Of a stretch of 64,000 nt of DNA, positions 37,117 through 46,628 are shown piece after piece. The stretch is taken from assembly GCF_002163715.1 (NCBI RefSeq), contig NZ_CP015698.1, positions 3,981,674-4,045,673 on the forward strand. The letters run 5' to 3'. The notes beneath the pieces are model-generated. The model was not told the DNA's origin. It ran no database searches and saw nothing but the letters and a program-made list of their open reading frames with translations. How positions within the stretch are numbered: the first letter of the stretch is position 1; each line of letters begins with the position of its first letter. The translations under genes were made by a program, and so were the position numbers. The stretch is from Curvibacter sp. AEP1-3. GTDB taxonomy: Bacteria; Pseudomonadota; Gammaproteobacteria; Burkholderiales; Burkholderiaceae_C.

Positions 37117-39760
37117 CTATTTCTTCACTCATCAGCCCGCGATTGAAGGCATCTACCGGCTGGGGGCGCCCGAACAGGTAGCCCTGGCACAAGTGGCAGC
37201 CGTGCGCGGCCAGGAAGGCGCGTTGGGCTTCGGTTTCCACGCCCTCGGCCAGCACTTCCAATCCCAGGTTGTTCCCCATGCCGATGATGGTCTGGATGAT
37301 CATCGAGTCGGTAGCCTGCAGTCCGATGTTGTGCACAAAGGATTGGTCGATCTTCAGTTGGTCCAGCGGCAGGCGCGTGAGGTAGGCCAGCGACGAATGG
37401 CCGGTGCCGAAATCGTCCATGGAGAAGCGAACACCCAGTGACTTGAGCGCGTGCATTTTTTCTACAGTGTCATCCACGTTATCCAGCACCAGACTCTCAG
37501 TCAGCTCCAGTTTGAGCAGGCTGGCCCGGGCACCGCTGGCGCGCAGCGTGCCACGTACATGCTCCACAAACTCGGCTTGCCGGAATTGGCGGGCACTCAC
37601 ATTCACCGACAGCTGCAAATCCGCTGTCTCCGGGGTAGATTGCCACTCGGCCAACTGTTTGCATGCCTGCTCCAGCACCCACTGGCCCATAGGCAGAATC
37701 AGGTTGGTCTCTTCCGCCAGACTGATGAACTCTGCCGGCATCACCATGCCGCGCAACGGGTGGTGCCAGCGGATCAAGGCCTCGGCGCCTACCGGTGTAC
37801 CGTTGTCCGTGACCTGCAACTGGTAGTACAGCTCAAACTGGGATTCACTGATGCCGCGGCGCAGATCGTTTTCAAGGTTGGCGCGTGCCTCGATGATGGC
37901 CAGCATGCCAGGGTCAAAGAAGCACAGCGCATTGCGCCCGGTGTTTTTCACCTGGTACATCGCAATGTCCGCTTGTTTGAGCAGCTCAGCCGCATTCTGT
38001 TGGCTATCGCCGAACATGGCTGCACCCAGACTGCAAGAGCTGCGGTAGTGTTTGCCTTTGAGCGTGTAGGGCTCGTTGATGGATCGCAGCACGTTGTCGC
38101 CCACCAGTCGGGTCTGGCGCGCGGCCTCCGCGGCGTCCGGGCTCAGGTCCAAGAGCATGACCACAAATTCGTCACCGCCCAGCCGCGCCACCGTGTCTGC
38201 TTCGCGCACGCAGCCTTTCACGCGCTGCGCCACTTGCTGCAACAGCAGGTCCCCCACATCGTGCCCCAGGGTGTCGTTCAGCGTTTTGAAGTGGTCCAGG
38301 TCCATGAACAACAGGGCGCCATGCCGGCCACTGCGCACGGTGGCCACCAGCGCCTGTTGCAGCCGGTCGGTCAGCAGCCGACGGTTGGGCAAGCCGGTGA
38401 GGGGGTCAAAGAAAGCCAGTTGCTCGATCTCGGCGCTGGCACGGCGCAGGCGGGTCACGTCCTGGTAGACGATGACCACGCCGCCATCCGGCGTGCCACG
38501 CTCCGTGATTTCGATGATGCGGCCATTGGGAAACTCGCGCTCGTGGCTGTGCACCCCTTGCGACATGAGCGACATGCGGTTGGCCACCCACTGCACTCTG
38601 GCCTCCTCGGGTACATCGCCCAGGGTTTCCAGTGCCGTGACCATAAGCATCTTCTCGAAGGAAGCGCCCGCCTTGATCTCACCCGCCTGCCAGGGGTACA
38701 TCTCCAGGTAGCGGCGGTTCCAGGTCACGACTTTGCGCTGGGCATCCAGCAGCAGAAAGCCGCTCTCCATGGATTCAAGGGCGCGGTCGGTCGTGGCCTT
38801 GGCGTCGCTGATGGAGCGCTGGGCGCGGCCCATGCTTTGCAGATAGCGCACCGCGGCAAAGCCTGCCCCGGCCAGGAACAGGCTGAAGGCCAGTCCCACC
38901 AGACCGATCAGTCGCACCTGGAAGCGCCAATCTGCCATTACGGTTTCCATGGGAATGCTGGCCGTGATCAGCAGATCGTTATAGAGCATGGGCCGTGAGG
39001 CCACCAGGGCAGGGCGCTGCTGGATGCGCGACTGCATTTCCCGGGCGTTCACACTGGCGTTGCTCCCCAAAGCCGGGTTGAGGATGACGCCGTTCAGCGC
39101 GTCCTGTGCCGGCATGCTGGCCAGAAGTTGCCCGTTCCCCCGTTCCAGGGTGGCTTCCAGCTGGCTGATGTCGGCCCCTTGCACGAGGATGGTGGTGATC
39201 AGGTTGACCGGTACCTCCGCCACTGCAAGTAGCTTGCTGCCATCGGCTAGTTTCAGGTGCCGCCCGAAAAACAAGACCTGCTCCGCACTGCGCGGGCTGA
39301 TCACCGGCTGGCTGATGATGAGGGTGGACACCGGCACGTTGATGGCCTCACTCACAAAGCTCGGTGGTGTCTCAGGGTTGGTCTCCGCACCCTGGCTTTC
39401 GGAGCTGGCGACGACCGTGCCTTGTGCGTCCATGAGCCAGACATTGCGCACCAGCAGGTTTTGCCGGGTGGCACCCTGAATCAATTTGCCGGCCAGCGGA
39501 CCCTCCAGCCAGTCGGCCTGCATGCTGTCCAGATTGAGCAGGCTACTCAGGCTGGCCAGCAGCACATCGACCCCCAGCAAGCTGCGGTTGACCGCAGCTT
39601 GTGCCCCCGTGACAAAGCGGTCTGCTTGCGATTTGCCATCCGTGATGGCACCGGTGTAAAGGTTTCTGGCCAGCAGCGTGGTGGCGGCGGCTACTGACAA
39701 AATCAAGGCCACCGTCACCACGACGGCGGACAAAGTGGCCTTGGAGTAGCGTTGTGGCAT
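37109..39760 (-). CDS. Membrane GGDEF-EAL protein with periplasmic sensor
   Basis: This 883-residue inner-membrane protein can make and break c-di-GMP. A membrane helix at about 10-30 is followed by a periplasmic region of about 250 residues. A second membrane helix (GLVGLAFSLFLAGAGFAAVRY), a PAS domain (about 340-455), GGDEF at 528-532 with an upstream RxxD inhibitory site (CVREADTVARLGGDEF), and EAL at 660-662 (GAEALIRWHHP) follow. Both catalytic motifs are intact. It overlaps the stop of the upstream binding-protein gene by one base (TGATG), so it is translated with it. This makes the binding protein a candidate ligand-loaded partner of the periplasmic region. Confidence 0.92.
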   Translation of the reverse strand: MPQRYSKATLSAVVVTVALILSVAAATTLLARNLYTGAITDGKSQADRFVTGAQAAVNRSLLGVDVLLASLSSLLNLDSMQADWLEGPLAGKLIQGATRQNLLVRNVWLMDAQGTVVASSESQGAETNPETPPSFVSEAINVPVSTLIISQPVISPRSAEQVLFFGRHLKLADGSKLLAVAEVPVNLITTILVQGADISQLEATLERGNGQLLASMPAQDALNGVILNPALGSNASVNAREMQSRIQQRPALVASRPMLYNDLLITASIPMETVMADWRFQVRLIGLVGLAFSLFLAGAGFAAVRYLQSMGRAQRSISDAKATTDRALESMESGFLLLDAQRKVVTWNRRYLEMYPWQAGEIKAGASFEKMLMVTALETLGDVPEEARVQWVANRMSLMSQGVHSHEREFPNGRIIEITERGTPDGGVVIVYQDVTRLRRASAEIEQLAFFDPLTGLPNRRLLTDRLQQALVATVRSGRHGALLFMDLDHFKTLNDTLGHDVGDLLLQQVAQRVKGCVREADTVARLGGDEFVVMLLDLSPDAAEAARQTRLVGDNVLRSINEPYTLKGKHYRSSCSLGAAMFGDSQQNAAELLKQADIAMYQVKNTGRNALCFFDPGMLAIIEARANLENDLRRGISESQFELYYQLQVTDNGTPVGAEALIRWHHPLRGMVMPAEFISLAEETNLILPMGQWVLEQACKQLAEWQSTPETADLQLSVNVSARQFRQAEFVEHVRGTLRASGARASLLKLELTESLVLDNVDDTVEKMHALKSLGVRFSMDDFGTGHSSLAYLTRLPLDQLKIDQSFVHNIGLQATDSMIIQTIIGMGNNLGLEVLAEGVETEAQRAFLAAHGCHLCQGYLFGRPQPVDAFNRGLMSEEIAA

Positions 39761-40848
39761 CAGCGAGCGGCGGTGCTGGGCGGCACGGCGGACCATACGC
39801 TGCCGATGGTGTTGTCCCACATATCTTTGCAGCGCTGGTTACACCGTTGCATCCAGCGTGGAATGACCACTGTGCGCAGGATTTCTTGCATTCTTTGGGC
39901 ATCTTTTTTGGAAGGAGCGACTTCCTTCATGCTGCCTTTGCGTGTACCTGTGCAGGATGCATCGCCTCGGTTGCAGGCAAGTCCTTCGGCAGTCTCACGT
40001 TCGCTTTCGGCCCATATGTTGGCCTCCAGCTTGGGTATTTCGCGCCCCAGAACTGCGCGCAAGTCCGCAGGCAGTGCGTTCCAAGCATTCAGATTGGCGC
40101 CGAAAAGTGCCAAGCCCCAGCTGATGGGCATGGGGTGGTAATACTCGGTGACTTCATGCAGGCCGATGGTGTAGCCGGACATGGTGCCGGTGATAGCGCA
40201 CTCGGTGTTGCCGGACTGCATATTCGCCACGATCTGGCTGAATCCCACCAGCACGGGCACTCCGCCCAACGCAGCGACCATGTCGGATTGGGTGGGTGAG
40301 GAAACACGGATGCGCCGCCCTTCCAGATCCAGCAGGCTGCTGAATTGGCGTTTGCAGAACAGCACTTGCGCCGGGTAGATATACACCGCCAGCAGTTCCA
40401 CTCCATGTTTTTCACGCAACATTTTTTGCAAATAGGGGCGGTACGCGGCGAGATTGCGGCGCAGGCTGGCGATGTCGGGGTTCAGGCCTGCGAGGTCGAT
40501 GGCACCCAGCATGGGATTTTGGGCGGAGGAAAGGTTCATGAGCGCAGTGCCGAAGGGCACGACGCCGAGTTCCATCAAGCGAAGCATTTCTTCACCAGGA
40601 ACGCCGGACCGGTCAAAAGGAGCTATCTCTGCGCTGTATTTGCCTGCGGTCAGACGGGACAGCTCTTGGGTCCAGAAGGGCTCCTCATTGCGCACGTACT
40701 GGTGTATGCCCGCCAAGCCGCCCACGATGCGCAAGCGTTGTCCACCCGCGGGTGCTGGTGGCGCGGCCTGAGCCCAAGCCTGCGCAAGGCAAGTCCAGAG
40801 TACCAACATCCAAGCCAACAACGTGCGGGGGCTTAGTTTTTTCTCCAC
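39760..40848 (-). CDS. Orphan TRAP-type (DctP-like) periplasmic binding protein
   Basis: This 362-residue secreted protein has a signal peptide (KLSPRTLLAWMLVLWTCLAQAWA). DctP-type fold signatures include GGVPVLVGFSQIVANMQSGNTECAITG and the domain around MLGAIDLAGLNPDIASLRRN. The start is a GTG with an ideal AGGAGG ribosome-binding site. The C-terminal 80 residues are unusual, with two cysteine pairs (CNRGDASC and CNQRCKDMW). No TRAP permease genes are nearby. It is cotranscribed with the GGDEF-EAL gene, so a sensory rather than transport role is likely. The ligand is unknown. Confidence 0.85.
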   Translation of the reverse strand: MEKKLSPRTLLAWMLVLWTCLAQAWAQAAPPAPAGGQRLRIVGGLAGIHQYVRNEEPFWTQELSRLTAGKYSAEIAPFDRSGVPGEEMLRLMELGVVPFGTALMNLSSAQNPMLGAIDLAGLNPDIASLRRNLAAYRPYLQKMLREKHGVELLAVYIYPAQVLFCKRQFSSLLDLEGRRIRVSSPTQSDMVAALGGVPVLVGFSQIVANMQSGNTECAITGTMSGYTIGLHEVTEYYHPMPISWGLALFGANLNAWNALPADLRAVLGREIPKLEANIWAESERETAEGLACNRGDASCTGTRKGSMKEVAPSKKDAQRMQEILRTVVIPRWMQRCNQRCKDMWDNTIGSVWSAVPPSTAAR

Positions 40849-40915
40849 AGTACGCCTCCTGCTGATCTGCAGGTTTCATCCTAACGCCAAGGAGCAAAGT
40901 TTTATGTGAAAACCT

Positions 40916-43531
40916 TCACAGATTCAGATTTTGGGTCCCAGCGGACAAGATCAGTGCATCAGCGGGCGCCGGGCGCCCGAAGTAATAGCCTTGGAAGGCA
41001 TCACATTGCATGGCGGCCAGGGCATCGCGTTGTTCGGCGGTTTCCACGCCTTCCGCAATCACCGTCAGTCCCAGGCTGTGGCCCAGTGCGACCACCGTGC
41101 GAGCGATCACCGCATCGCTAGGGTCAGTCAGTACGTCGCGCACAAAGGACTGGTCGATCTTGAGTTGCGACAGGGGCAGACGCTTGAGGTACGAAAGGGA
41201 CGAATAGCCTGTGCCGAAGTCATCGAGCGAGAAGCTCACCCCCAGCTCCTTGATCGCCATCATCTTGACGATGATGTCTTCCACATCGTCCACCAACATG
41301 CTCTCTGTCAGTTCCAGCTTGAGCTGACCGGCCGGCGCACCGGAGCGTTGCAGCGCCTCGCGTACGCTGGCCACGAATTCGGGTTGCGCCAGCTGCGAGG
41401 CACTTACGTTGACAGCGAGGGTCCAGTGGGCGGTCATGGGGTTGCGGCTCCATTCCACCAATTGCTGGCAAGCGGACTCCATCACCCATTCGCCCAGCGG
41501 CAGGATCATGCCGGTCTCTTCGGCCAGCGGAATGAAGTGGGCAGGCGACACCAGCCCGCGCACCCGGTGGTTCCAACGCACCAGAGCCTCTGCGCCTGTA
41601 CAGCGGCCCTGGCTATCGATTTGCACCTGGTAGTGCAGCACGAATTCGTGCCGCTGCAAGCCCAGCCGGATTTCCTTGGCCAGCTCGGCGTGGGTAGTAA
41701 CGGCAGCCTGCATGACCGGGTCGAAGAAGCGCGCGGTGTTGCGGCCTGCTGCCTTGGCCTGGTACATGGCGACGTCCGCTTTTTTGAGCAGGTCGTCCAT
41801 GGTTTCATGGTCTTCCATGAACACCACAATCCCGATACTGGGGGTGCTGTTGTAGCCGTGGCCACGCAGACTGTAGGGCAGGGCCAGTGCGTCCAGAATT
41901 TTGTGGGCCACCACCTCGGCCTGGTTGGCGGCGTCGGTGCGGTTGTCGCTCAAGCCTTCCAGCAGCACCACAAATTCATCGCCGCCCAGGCGCGCCACGC
42001 TGTCGCCTTCGCGAACGCAGTTGCGCAGGCGGTAGGCCACTTGCTGCAAAAGTTCGTCCCCCACATCGTGGCCCAGGGTGTCATTGAGCAGCTTGAAGTG
42101 GTCCAGGTCCAGAAACATCAGCGCGCCATGCTGACCTAGTCGTGCACTATTGACCATGGCCTGGCGCACTCGGTCCATCAACAGGCGCCGGTTGGGCAAG
42201 CCGGTGAGCGGGTCGTAGAAGGCGAGGCGGCGGATTTCTTCTTCGTCCTGGCGCTGCTGGGTAATGTCCCGCAGCGTCACCACAAAGGTATCGTGTTCGG
42301 TGTGCGGTATGCGTGAGGCCGACACGCTGATGGGCCGTATGGCCCCGTTGGCATGCCGTCCGTTGACCTCGGCGCTTGCGCCTTCAATGCCATCCACCGT
42401 GCTCAGCAACTCGAGGTGTCCTTGTGCATTGAGCGGTAGCTGCGTGCCCAAGAGTTCGCTGAGTGTCTGGGGGCGGGGCGCCTCGGGGTCGCGCCCCATC
42501 ATTCGGCAGGCGGCATTGTTGAAAGTGTGGATACGACCATTCAAATCCAGTGTGACCAAGCCGTCAACCATGCTGTCGAGGATGGCCTGGCGATAGAGCC
42601 CCGCTTCTTCAATGGCCTGGCGGTCCTGCCGGATCTGCCGGTCATTCAAATCGTTTTCAATCGCCAGGCTGAGCAGGTAGGCGCTTCGGCGTGCCGACTG
42701 GAGTTCCGAGTCAGACGGAATGCGGGCTACGCCGTAATAGTTGGCAAAGGTACCGATCACCTTGCCCTTGGTGGACCGGATGGGCACCGACCAGCAGGCC
42801 CGCAGCCCATGGCTCAGGGCTAGTTCCTTGAAGGGTGCCCACAAGGGATCACTGGCAATATCCGAGACAAGGACTTCCTTGCCAGTGAATGCCGCGGTAC
42901 CACAGGAGCCAACACTGGCACCGATGGCGATTCCGTCAATCGCCTGGCAGTACGCCGCGGGTAGGCTGGGCGCTGCGCCGTGTTTGAGGTGCTTGCCTTC
43001 TTCGTCCATCAACAGGACCGAGCCCATCACACCGGTGAATACGGCTTCGTAGCGCAGGATGAACTCCGACATGATGTCCAGCAAGGGCACATCAGAGGCC
43101 AGCATCTCCAACAAGCCGCGCTCTGCCGCATTCTGTTGCTGTAGTTGGCGTTGTTCGGTGATGTCGACCGTGGAGCCCACGATCAGGGAGGGTTGTCCCT
43201 CTGCATCAAAAAGGGGAACCAACGTGGTCAGGGTATGGCGTGCGCTTTGTTGCCCGTTGCCCTTCACCTCGTCTTCGTGGGTGACCGTAGTCCCGGCACT
43301 GAACGCCTCAAGATCCCGCTGGTGAAAAGATGCGAGCTGCTCCGCGCTCAGCACATCGCTCACTGCGGCTGCCGGTGAGCCGCCCAATGCGGGCGCCATG
43401 GACTGGCGCCAGGTCCGGTTCACATAGATGACATGGCCCTGGGTGTCTTTGACGAACAGCGGAACCGGCACCCCTTCCAGCAACTGGATCAGATCGTGTG
43501 ATTGGAGTGAGCGCAGGTTCTTGTCAGGCAT
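40916..43531 (-). CDS. PAS-GAF-PAS-GGDEF-EAL protein
   Basis: This soluble 871-residue c-di-GMP protein has an N-terminal PAS (VPVPLFVKDTQGHVIYVNRTW), a GAF domain (about 130-300, with SVPIRSTKGKVIGTFANYY), a second PAS (about 315-430) and GGDEF at 516-520. A conserved inhibitory site (CVREGDSVARLGGDEF) precedes GGDEF, and EAL is at 648-650 (GAEALVRWNHR). All catalytic residues look intact. There is no membrane segment, so the signal is cytoplasmic. It lies 67 bases upstream of the binding-protein gene in the same direction and could belong to the same transcript. Confidence 0.92.
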   Translation of the reverse strand: MPDKNLRSLQSHDLIQLLEGVPVPLFVKDTQGHVIYVNRTWRQSMAPALGGSPAAAVSDVLSAEQLASFHQRDLEAFSAGTTVTHEDEVKGNGQQSARHTLTTLVPLFDAEGQPSLIVGSTVDITEQRQLQQQNAAERGLLEMLASDVPLLDIMSEFILRYEAVFTGVMGSVLLMDEEGKHLKHGAAPSLPAAYCQAIDGIAIGASVGSCGTAAFTGKEVLVSDIASDPLWAPFKELALSHGLRACWSVPIRSTKGKVIGTFANYYGVARIPSDSELQSARRSAYLLSLAIENDLNDRQIRQDRQAIEEAGLYRQAILDSMVDGLVTLDLNGRIHTFNNAACRMMGRDPEAPRPQTLSELLGTQLPLNAQGHLELLSTVDGIEGASAEVNGRHANGAIRPISVSASRIPHTEHDTFVVTLRDITQQRQDEEEIRRLAFYDPLTGLPNRRLLMDRVRQAMVNSARLGQHGALMFLDLDHFKLLNDTLGHDVGDELLQQVAYRLRNCVREGDSVARLGGDEFVVLLEGLSDNRTDAANQAEVVAHKILDALALPYSLRGHGYNSTPSIGIVVFMEDHETMDDLLKKADVAMYQAKAAGRNTARFFDPVMQAAVTTHAELAKEIRLGLQRHEFVLHYQVQIDSQGRCTGAEALVRWNHRVRGLVSPAHFIPLAEETGMILPLGEWVMESACQQLVEWSRNPMTAHWTLAVNVSASQLAQPEFVASVREALQRSGAPAGQLKLELTESMLVDDVEDIIVKMMAIKELGVSFSLDDFGTGYSSLSYLKRLPLSQLKIDQSFVRDVLTDPSDAVIARTVVALGHSLGLTVIAEGVETAEQRDALAAMQCDAFQGYYFGRPAPADALILSAGTQNLNL

Positions 43532-43569
43532 GTCCGGTGAAGCGTTCAGCGCGCGGTGTCATCAGGCTT

Positions 43570-45129
43570 CTATGGTAGCTGGAACACCTGAACCGCACGC
43601 GCAACCGATGAGGCACTGTTGTTCAAACCGTCCGAAGACGCGGCTGACTCTTCCACCAAGGCCGCGTTTTGTTGGGTCACCGTGTCCAGTTGGGTCACTG
43701 CTTCGTTCACCTGGGCGATGCCGATGGCTTGCTCCTTGGTGGCGCTGGTAATCATCTGGATCAGGTTGCCTACTTCCTGCACGTTGGCAACCACCGCATC
43801 GATGGTGCGTCCGGCATTCTTCATCTGCGTTGCACCTTCAGAAATCTGCTCTGAAGATTGGGCGATGAGTTCGCGGATTTCTTTGGCGGCGGTCGCACTG
43901 CGCTGGGCCAGAGCCCGCACCTCGGACGCCACCACGGCAAAACCACGGCCCTGTTCACCGGCGCGAGCAGCTTCCACTGCGGCATTGAGCGCCAGGATGT
44001 TGGTCTGGAACGCAATGCCTTCAATCACACTGATGATGTCGCGCATCTTGCTGGAGGACTGGTCAATCCGTTCCATCACTCCAATCACGTGGTGCACGGC
44101 CTCTCCGCCCTCCGTGGCCACCTTGGAGCTGCGGGCGCTCTGGTCCGCTACACGGGCTGCAGTGTCTGCCGTTTGTTTGACGGTGCTGGAGAGTTCCTCC
44201 ATGGAGGCAGCGGTCTCCTCCAGGCTGCTGGCCTGGGACTCGGTGCGTGCAGACAAATCCATACTGCCGGAGGCAATCTCCGCAGCAGAGCGGCTGAACG
44301 AATCGATTTCCTCGCGCACATCGCCGACCACGGCCCGCAGGTTGATTTGAATCTGGCGCAAAGCCCGGATCATGTCGCCCAGCGGTGGCGGGTAGGCGCC
44401 CGAAACATTGGTGGTCAGGTTGCAGCCTGAGATGTCATTCGCAAAGTCTTCAGCTGCCTTGATCGCAGCACCGAAGCGGAGTTGGAACCAGGCCATCACC
44501 CCCAGCGCGCCCACAGAGAGCACACCCAATTGGGTCCAGAACAGGGCCGAACCCTCCAGACCCAAAAGGTCCGGAAGCATTCCCAGTAGCACCATGCCCG
44601 CCAATGCGATGCCCAGCCGTGCAGTCAACGATAAGCGCCCCAGCGCACCGGCCCAGCCTTTGATGCCGTGGTACCGGACCCGGCCGTTGCGCAGGTAAAT
44701 GGTGGCTTTGCCGGATTTTTCTTCGGCACGCATCTGGGCATACAGCGCTTCTGCTTCCTGGATTTCTTGCCGGCTGGGCTTGATGCGGACAGACATGTAG
44801 CCCTTGGGCTTGCCGTTGTCCAGAATCGGGGTCACATTGGCCTGCACCCAATAGTGGTCGCCATCTTTGCGGCGGTTTTTGACCAGCGCTGTCCAAGGCA
44901 GGCCTCGGCCTATGGTGTTCCACATGTCGCGGTAGGCGGCAGGTGGCATGTCGGGGTGCCGCACCAGATTGTGGTTCTGGCCTATCAGCTCTTCGTAGCT
45001 GAAACCGCTGGTCTCTACAAATGCATGGTTGCAATGGGTAATGACGCCCTTGGTATCTGTCATCGACACCAACATCCGGTCGGATGGGTAGTCGTATTCC
45101 CGCTGGCTGATCGGTAGATTCACGCGCAT
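43570..45129 (-). CDS. Aer-like methyl-accepting chemotaxis protein
   Basis: This 519-residue chemoreceptor has an N-terminal PAS domain (10-115, with [22 protein letters not shown] and [13 protein letters not shown] as in the FAD-binding Aer PAS). A double membrane-anchored region at about 165-215 follows, then a cytoplasmic signalling hairpin whose tip is [29 protein letters not shown]. No C-terminal NWETF-type methyltransferase tether is present. Aer PAS domains sense redox state through FAD. An FNR-like box lies about 130 bases upstream. ATG 45129 gives [12 protein letters not shown]. Confidence 0.92.
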   Translation of the reverse strand: MRVNLPISQREYDYPSDRMLVSMTDTKGVITHCNHAFVETSGFSYEELIGQNHNLVRHPDMPPAAYRDMWNTIGRGLPWTALVKNRRKDGDHYWVQANVTPILDNGKPKGYMSVRIKPSRQEIQEAEALYAQMRAEEKSGKATIYLRNGRVRYHGIKGWAGALGRLSLTARLGIALAGMVLLGMLPDLLGLEGSALFWTQLGVLSVGALGVMAWFQLRFGAAIKAAEDFANDISGCNLTTNVSGAYPPPLGDMIRALRQIQINLRAVVGDVREEIDSFSRSAAEIASGSMDLSARTESQASSLEETAASMEELSSTVKQTADTAARVADQSARSSKVATEGGEAVHHVIGVMERIDQSSSKMRDIISVIEGIAFQTNILALNAAVEAARAGEQGRGFAVVASEVRALAQRSATAAKEIRELIAQSSEQISEGATQMKNAGRTIDAVVANVQEVGNLIQMITSATKEQAIGIAQVNEAVTQLDTVTQQNAALVEESAASSDGLNNSASSVARAVQVFQLP

Positions 45130-45257
45130 ATGGACTTTCCCCTTTTTTTGGATGGTGTAACTATCAAAGACCTCTGCACCAATGCATTTAGCAACAGGGA
45201 TGTTGATGAAGTCAATGTGCAATAACCCAGAGAATGCGCGCTTGTTTTTTTGCCGGG

Positions 45258-45271
45258 TTGACCTTGATCAA
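45258..45271. promoter_or_regulatory. FNR/Anr-like box upstream of the Aer-like gene
   Basis: TTGACCTTGATCAA matches the consensus TTGAT-N4-ATCAA except for one base. It lies in the 257-base spacer shared with the divergent BLUF-EAL gene, so it could affect either. The rest of this spacer shows no gene. Confidence 0.6.
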
Positions 45272-45386
45272 GCGTTTGATCGATTCTTGACTGGAATCAA
45301 TTAAGTCAGGCTTGGCGAGTTAGTCAAGCGAGCGGTGCTGAGTTAGCATGGCCCTCAGATGCTCTTTTGATGAGAGGCAGAACGCT

Positions 45387-46628
45387 ATGCTGTCCCAGCT
45401 GATCTATACCAGCCAGGCCCATGAGGACCTCACCCCTGAGGCCCTGCAAGCTATTGCCTCGGCCGCAGCCCGCAACAACGCGCGGGTCGATGTTTCGGGC
45501 TTGCTGATTTATGACCAGGGCTGCTTCTTGCAGGTCATGGAAGGCGAAGATCCAGTCATCCTCGCACTCTTCCAAAGGCTCAAAAAAGACACCCGCCACA
45601 GCAATATGGTGAAGCTGATTCACGAGCCGATCGCGCAGCGCCGGTTTGCGAAATGGAGCATGGGCTTGGCGGCACCCAAGCTGGGTGTGCAATCCGAGGT
45701 GGGCATCGTGGGGCTCTCCACCTGGAGTGAGCTGCTGGCCAGCCATGCGCTGCAAAACCTGACTGAAGACCGAGTGCGCACCGTACTCGATGCGTTTACC
45801 CAAGGCCGTTGGCACCATCACGTGATGATGCCGGGCGCCGATTCTGTTCCGCATTCGCGCAGTGCCAAGGACCCGGAGTTGTTCATTGCGGGTCGCCATC
45901 TGAGCCCTGAGTACAGGGCATTGCTACCCGCCTCGGGCCCTTTGTTTGCGTACCAGCCTATCGTGGATTTCCAGACCCGGCGCGTGAGCTCTTACGAGGC
46001 ACTGCTCCGCGGTCCGGCAGGTGAGTCGCCGCATTCCGTGCTGGGGGCTTTCTCCGGCGAGGCCTTGCACCGTTTTGACCTGATGAGCAAAGTGTCTGCG
46101 CTTTCCATCGCCCAGCAGCTGGGTACTGATGCCCGCCTTTCACTCAATCTGCTACCCCAATCGTTGCTGGCGGACGCCAATGCCGTCGACTTTCTGGTGC
46201 AAGCGGCAGCACGCCACGGCTTCACCCCGGATCGCATCGTGCTGGAAGTCACCGAAGAAGAAGCGATAACGGACCCCGACATGTTTGCCGACGCGGTCAA
46301 ACGCGTTCGCTCAGCAGGTATGCGCGTGGCCATTGATGACTTTGGCGCCGGGTTTGCAGGTCTGTCGCTCTTGGCGGACTTTCAGCCCGACAAACTCAAG
46401 ATTGACCGTTGCATAGTCCAGAACGTGCACGAAAGCGGGCCCCGTCAAGCCATTGTGCGGGCCATCGTGGAGTTTTGTTATTGCCTTGGCATTGCCGTGG
46501 TGGCTGAGGGCGTGGAGACCGTCGAGGAGTTCAACTGGCTGCGCCATGCGGGTGTCAACCGGATTCAGGGATATTTGATTGCCAGGCCCGGACTGTGTGC
46601 CTTGCCAGCGGTGGAGTGGCGGGGTTAA
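45387..46628 (+). CDS. Blue-light sensing BLUF-EAL protein
   Basis: This 413-residue protein has an N-terminal BLUF flavin domain (1-95) joined to an EAL domain. The BLUF residues needed for the photocycle are visible: Tyr7 (LIYTSQ), Asn31, Gln49 (FLQVMEGE) and Trp90 (KWSMGL). In the EAL domain the motif is intact at 204-206 (SYEALLRG), and the metal-binding DDFGAGFAGL is present, so it should hydrolyse c-di-GMP under light control. ATG 45387 is used because it gives MLSQLIYTSQ. Its stop overlaps the end of converging dinB by four bases. Confidence 0.93.
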   Translation: MLSQLIYTSQAHEDLTPEALQAIASAAARNNARVDVSGLLIYDQGCFLQVMEGEDPVILALFQRLKKDTRHSNMVKLIHEPIAQRRFAKWSMGLAAPKLGVQSEVGIVGLSTWSELLASHALQNLTEDRVRTVLDAFTQGRWHHHVMMPGADSVPHSRSAKDPELFIAGRHLSPEYRALLPASGPLFAYQPIVDFQTRRVSSYEALLRGPAGESPHSVLGAFSGEALHRFDLMSKVSALSIAQQLGTDARLSLNLLPQSLLADANAVDFLVQAAARHGFTPDRIVLEVTEEEAITDPDMFADAVKRVRSAGMRVAIDDFGAGFAGLSLLADFQPDKLKIDRCIVQNVHESGPRQAIVRAIVEFCYCLGIAVVAEGVETVEEFNWLRHAGVNRIQGYLIARPGLCALPAVEWRG

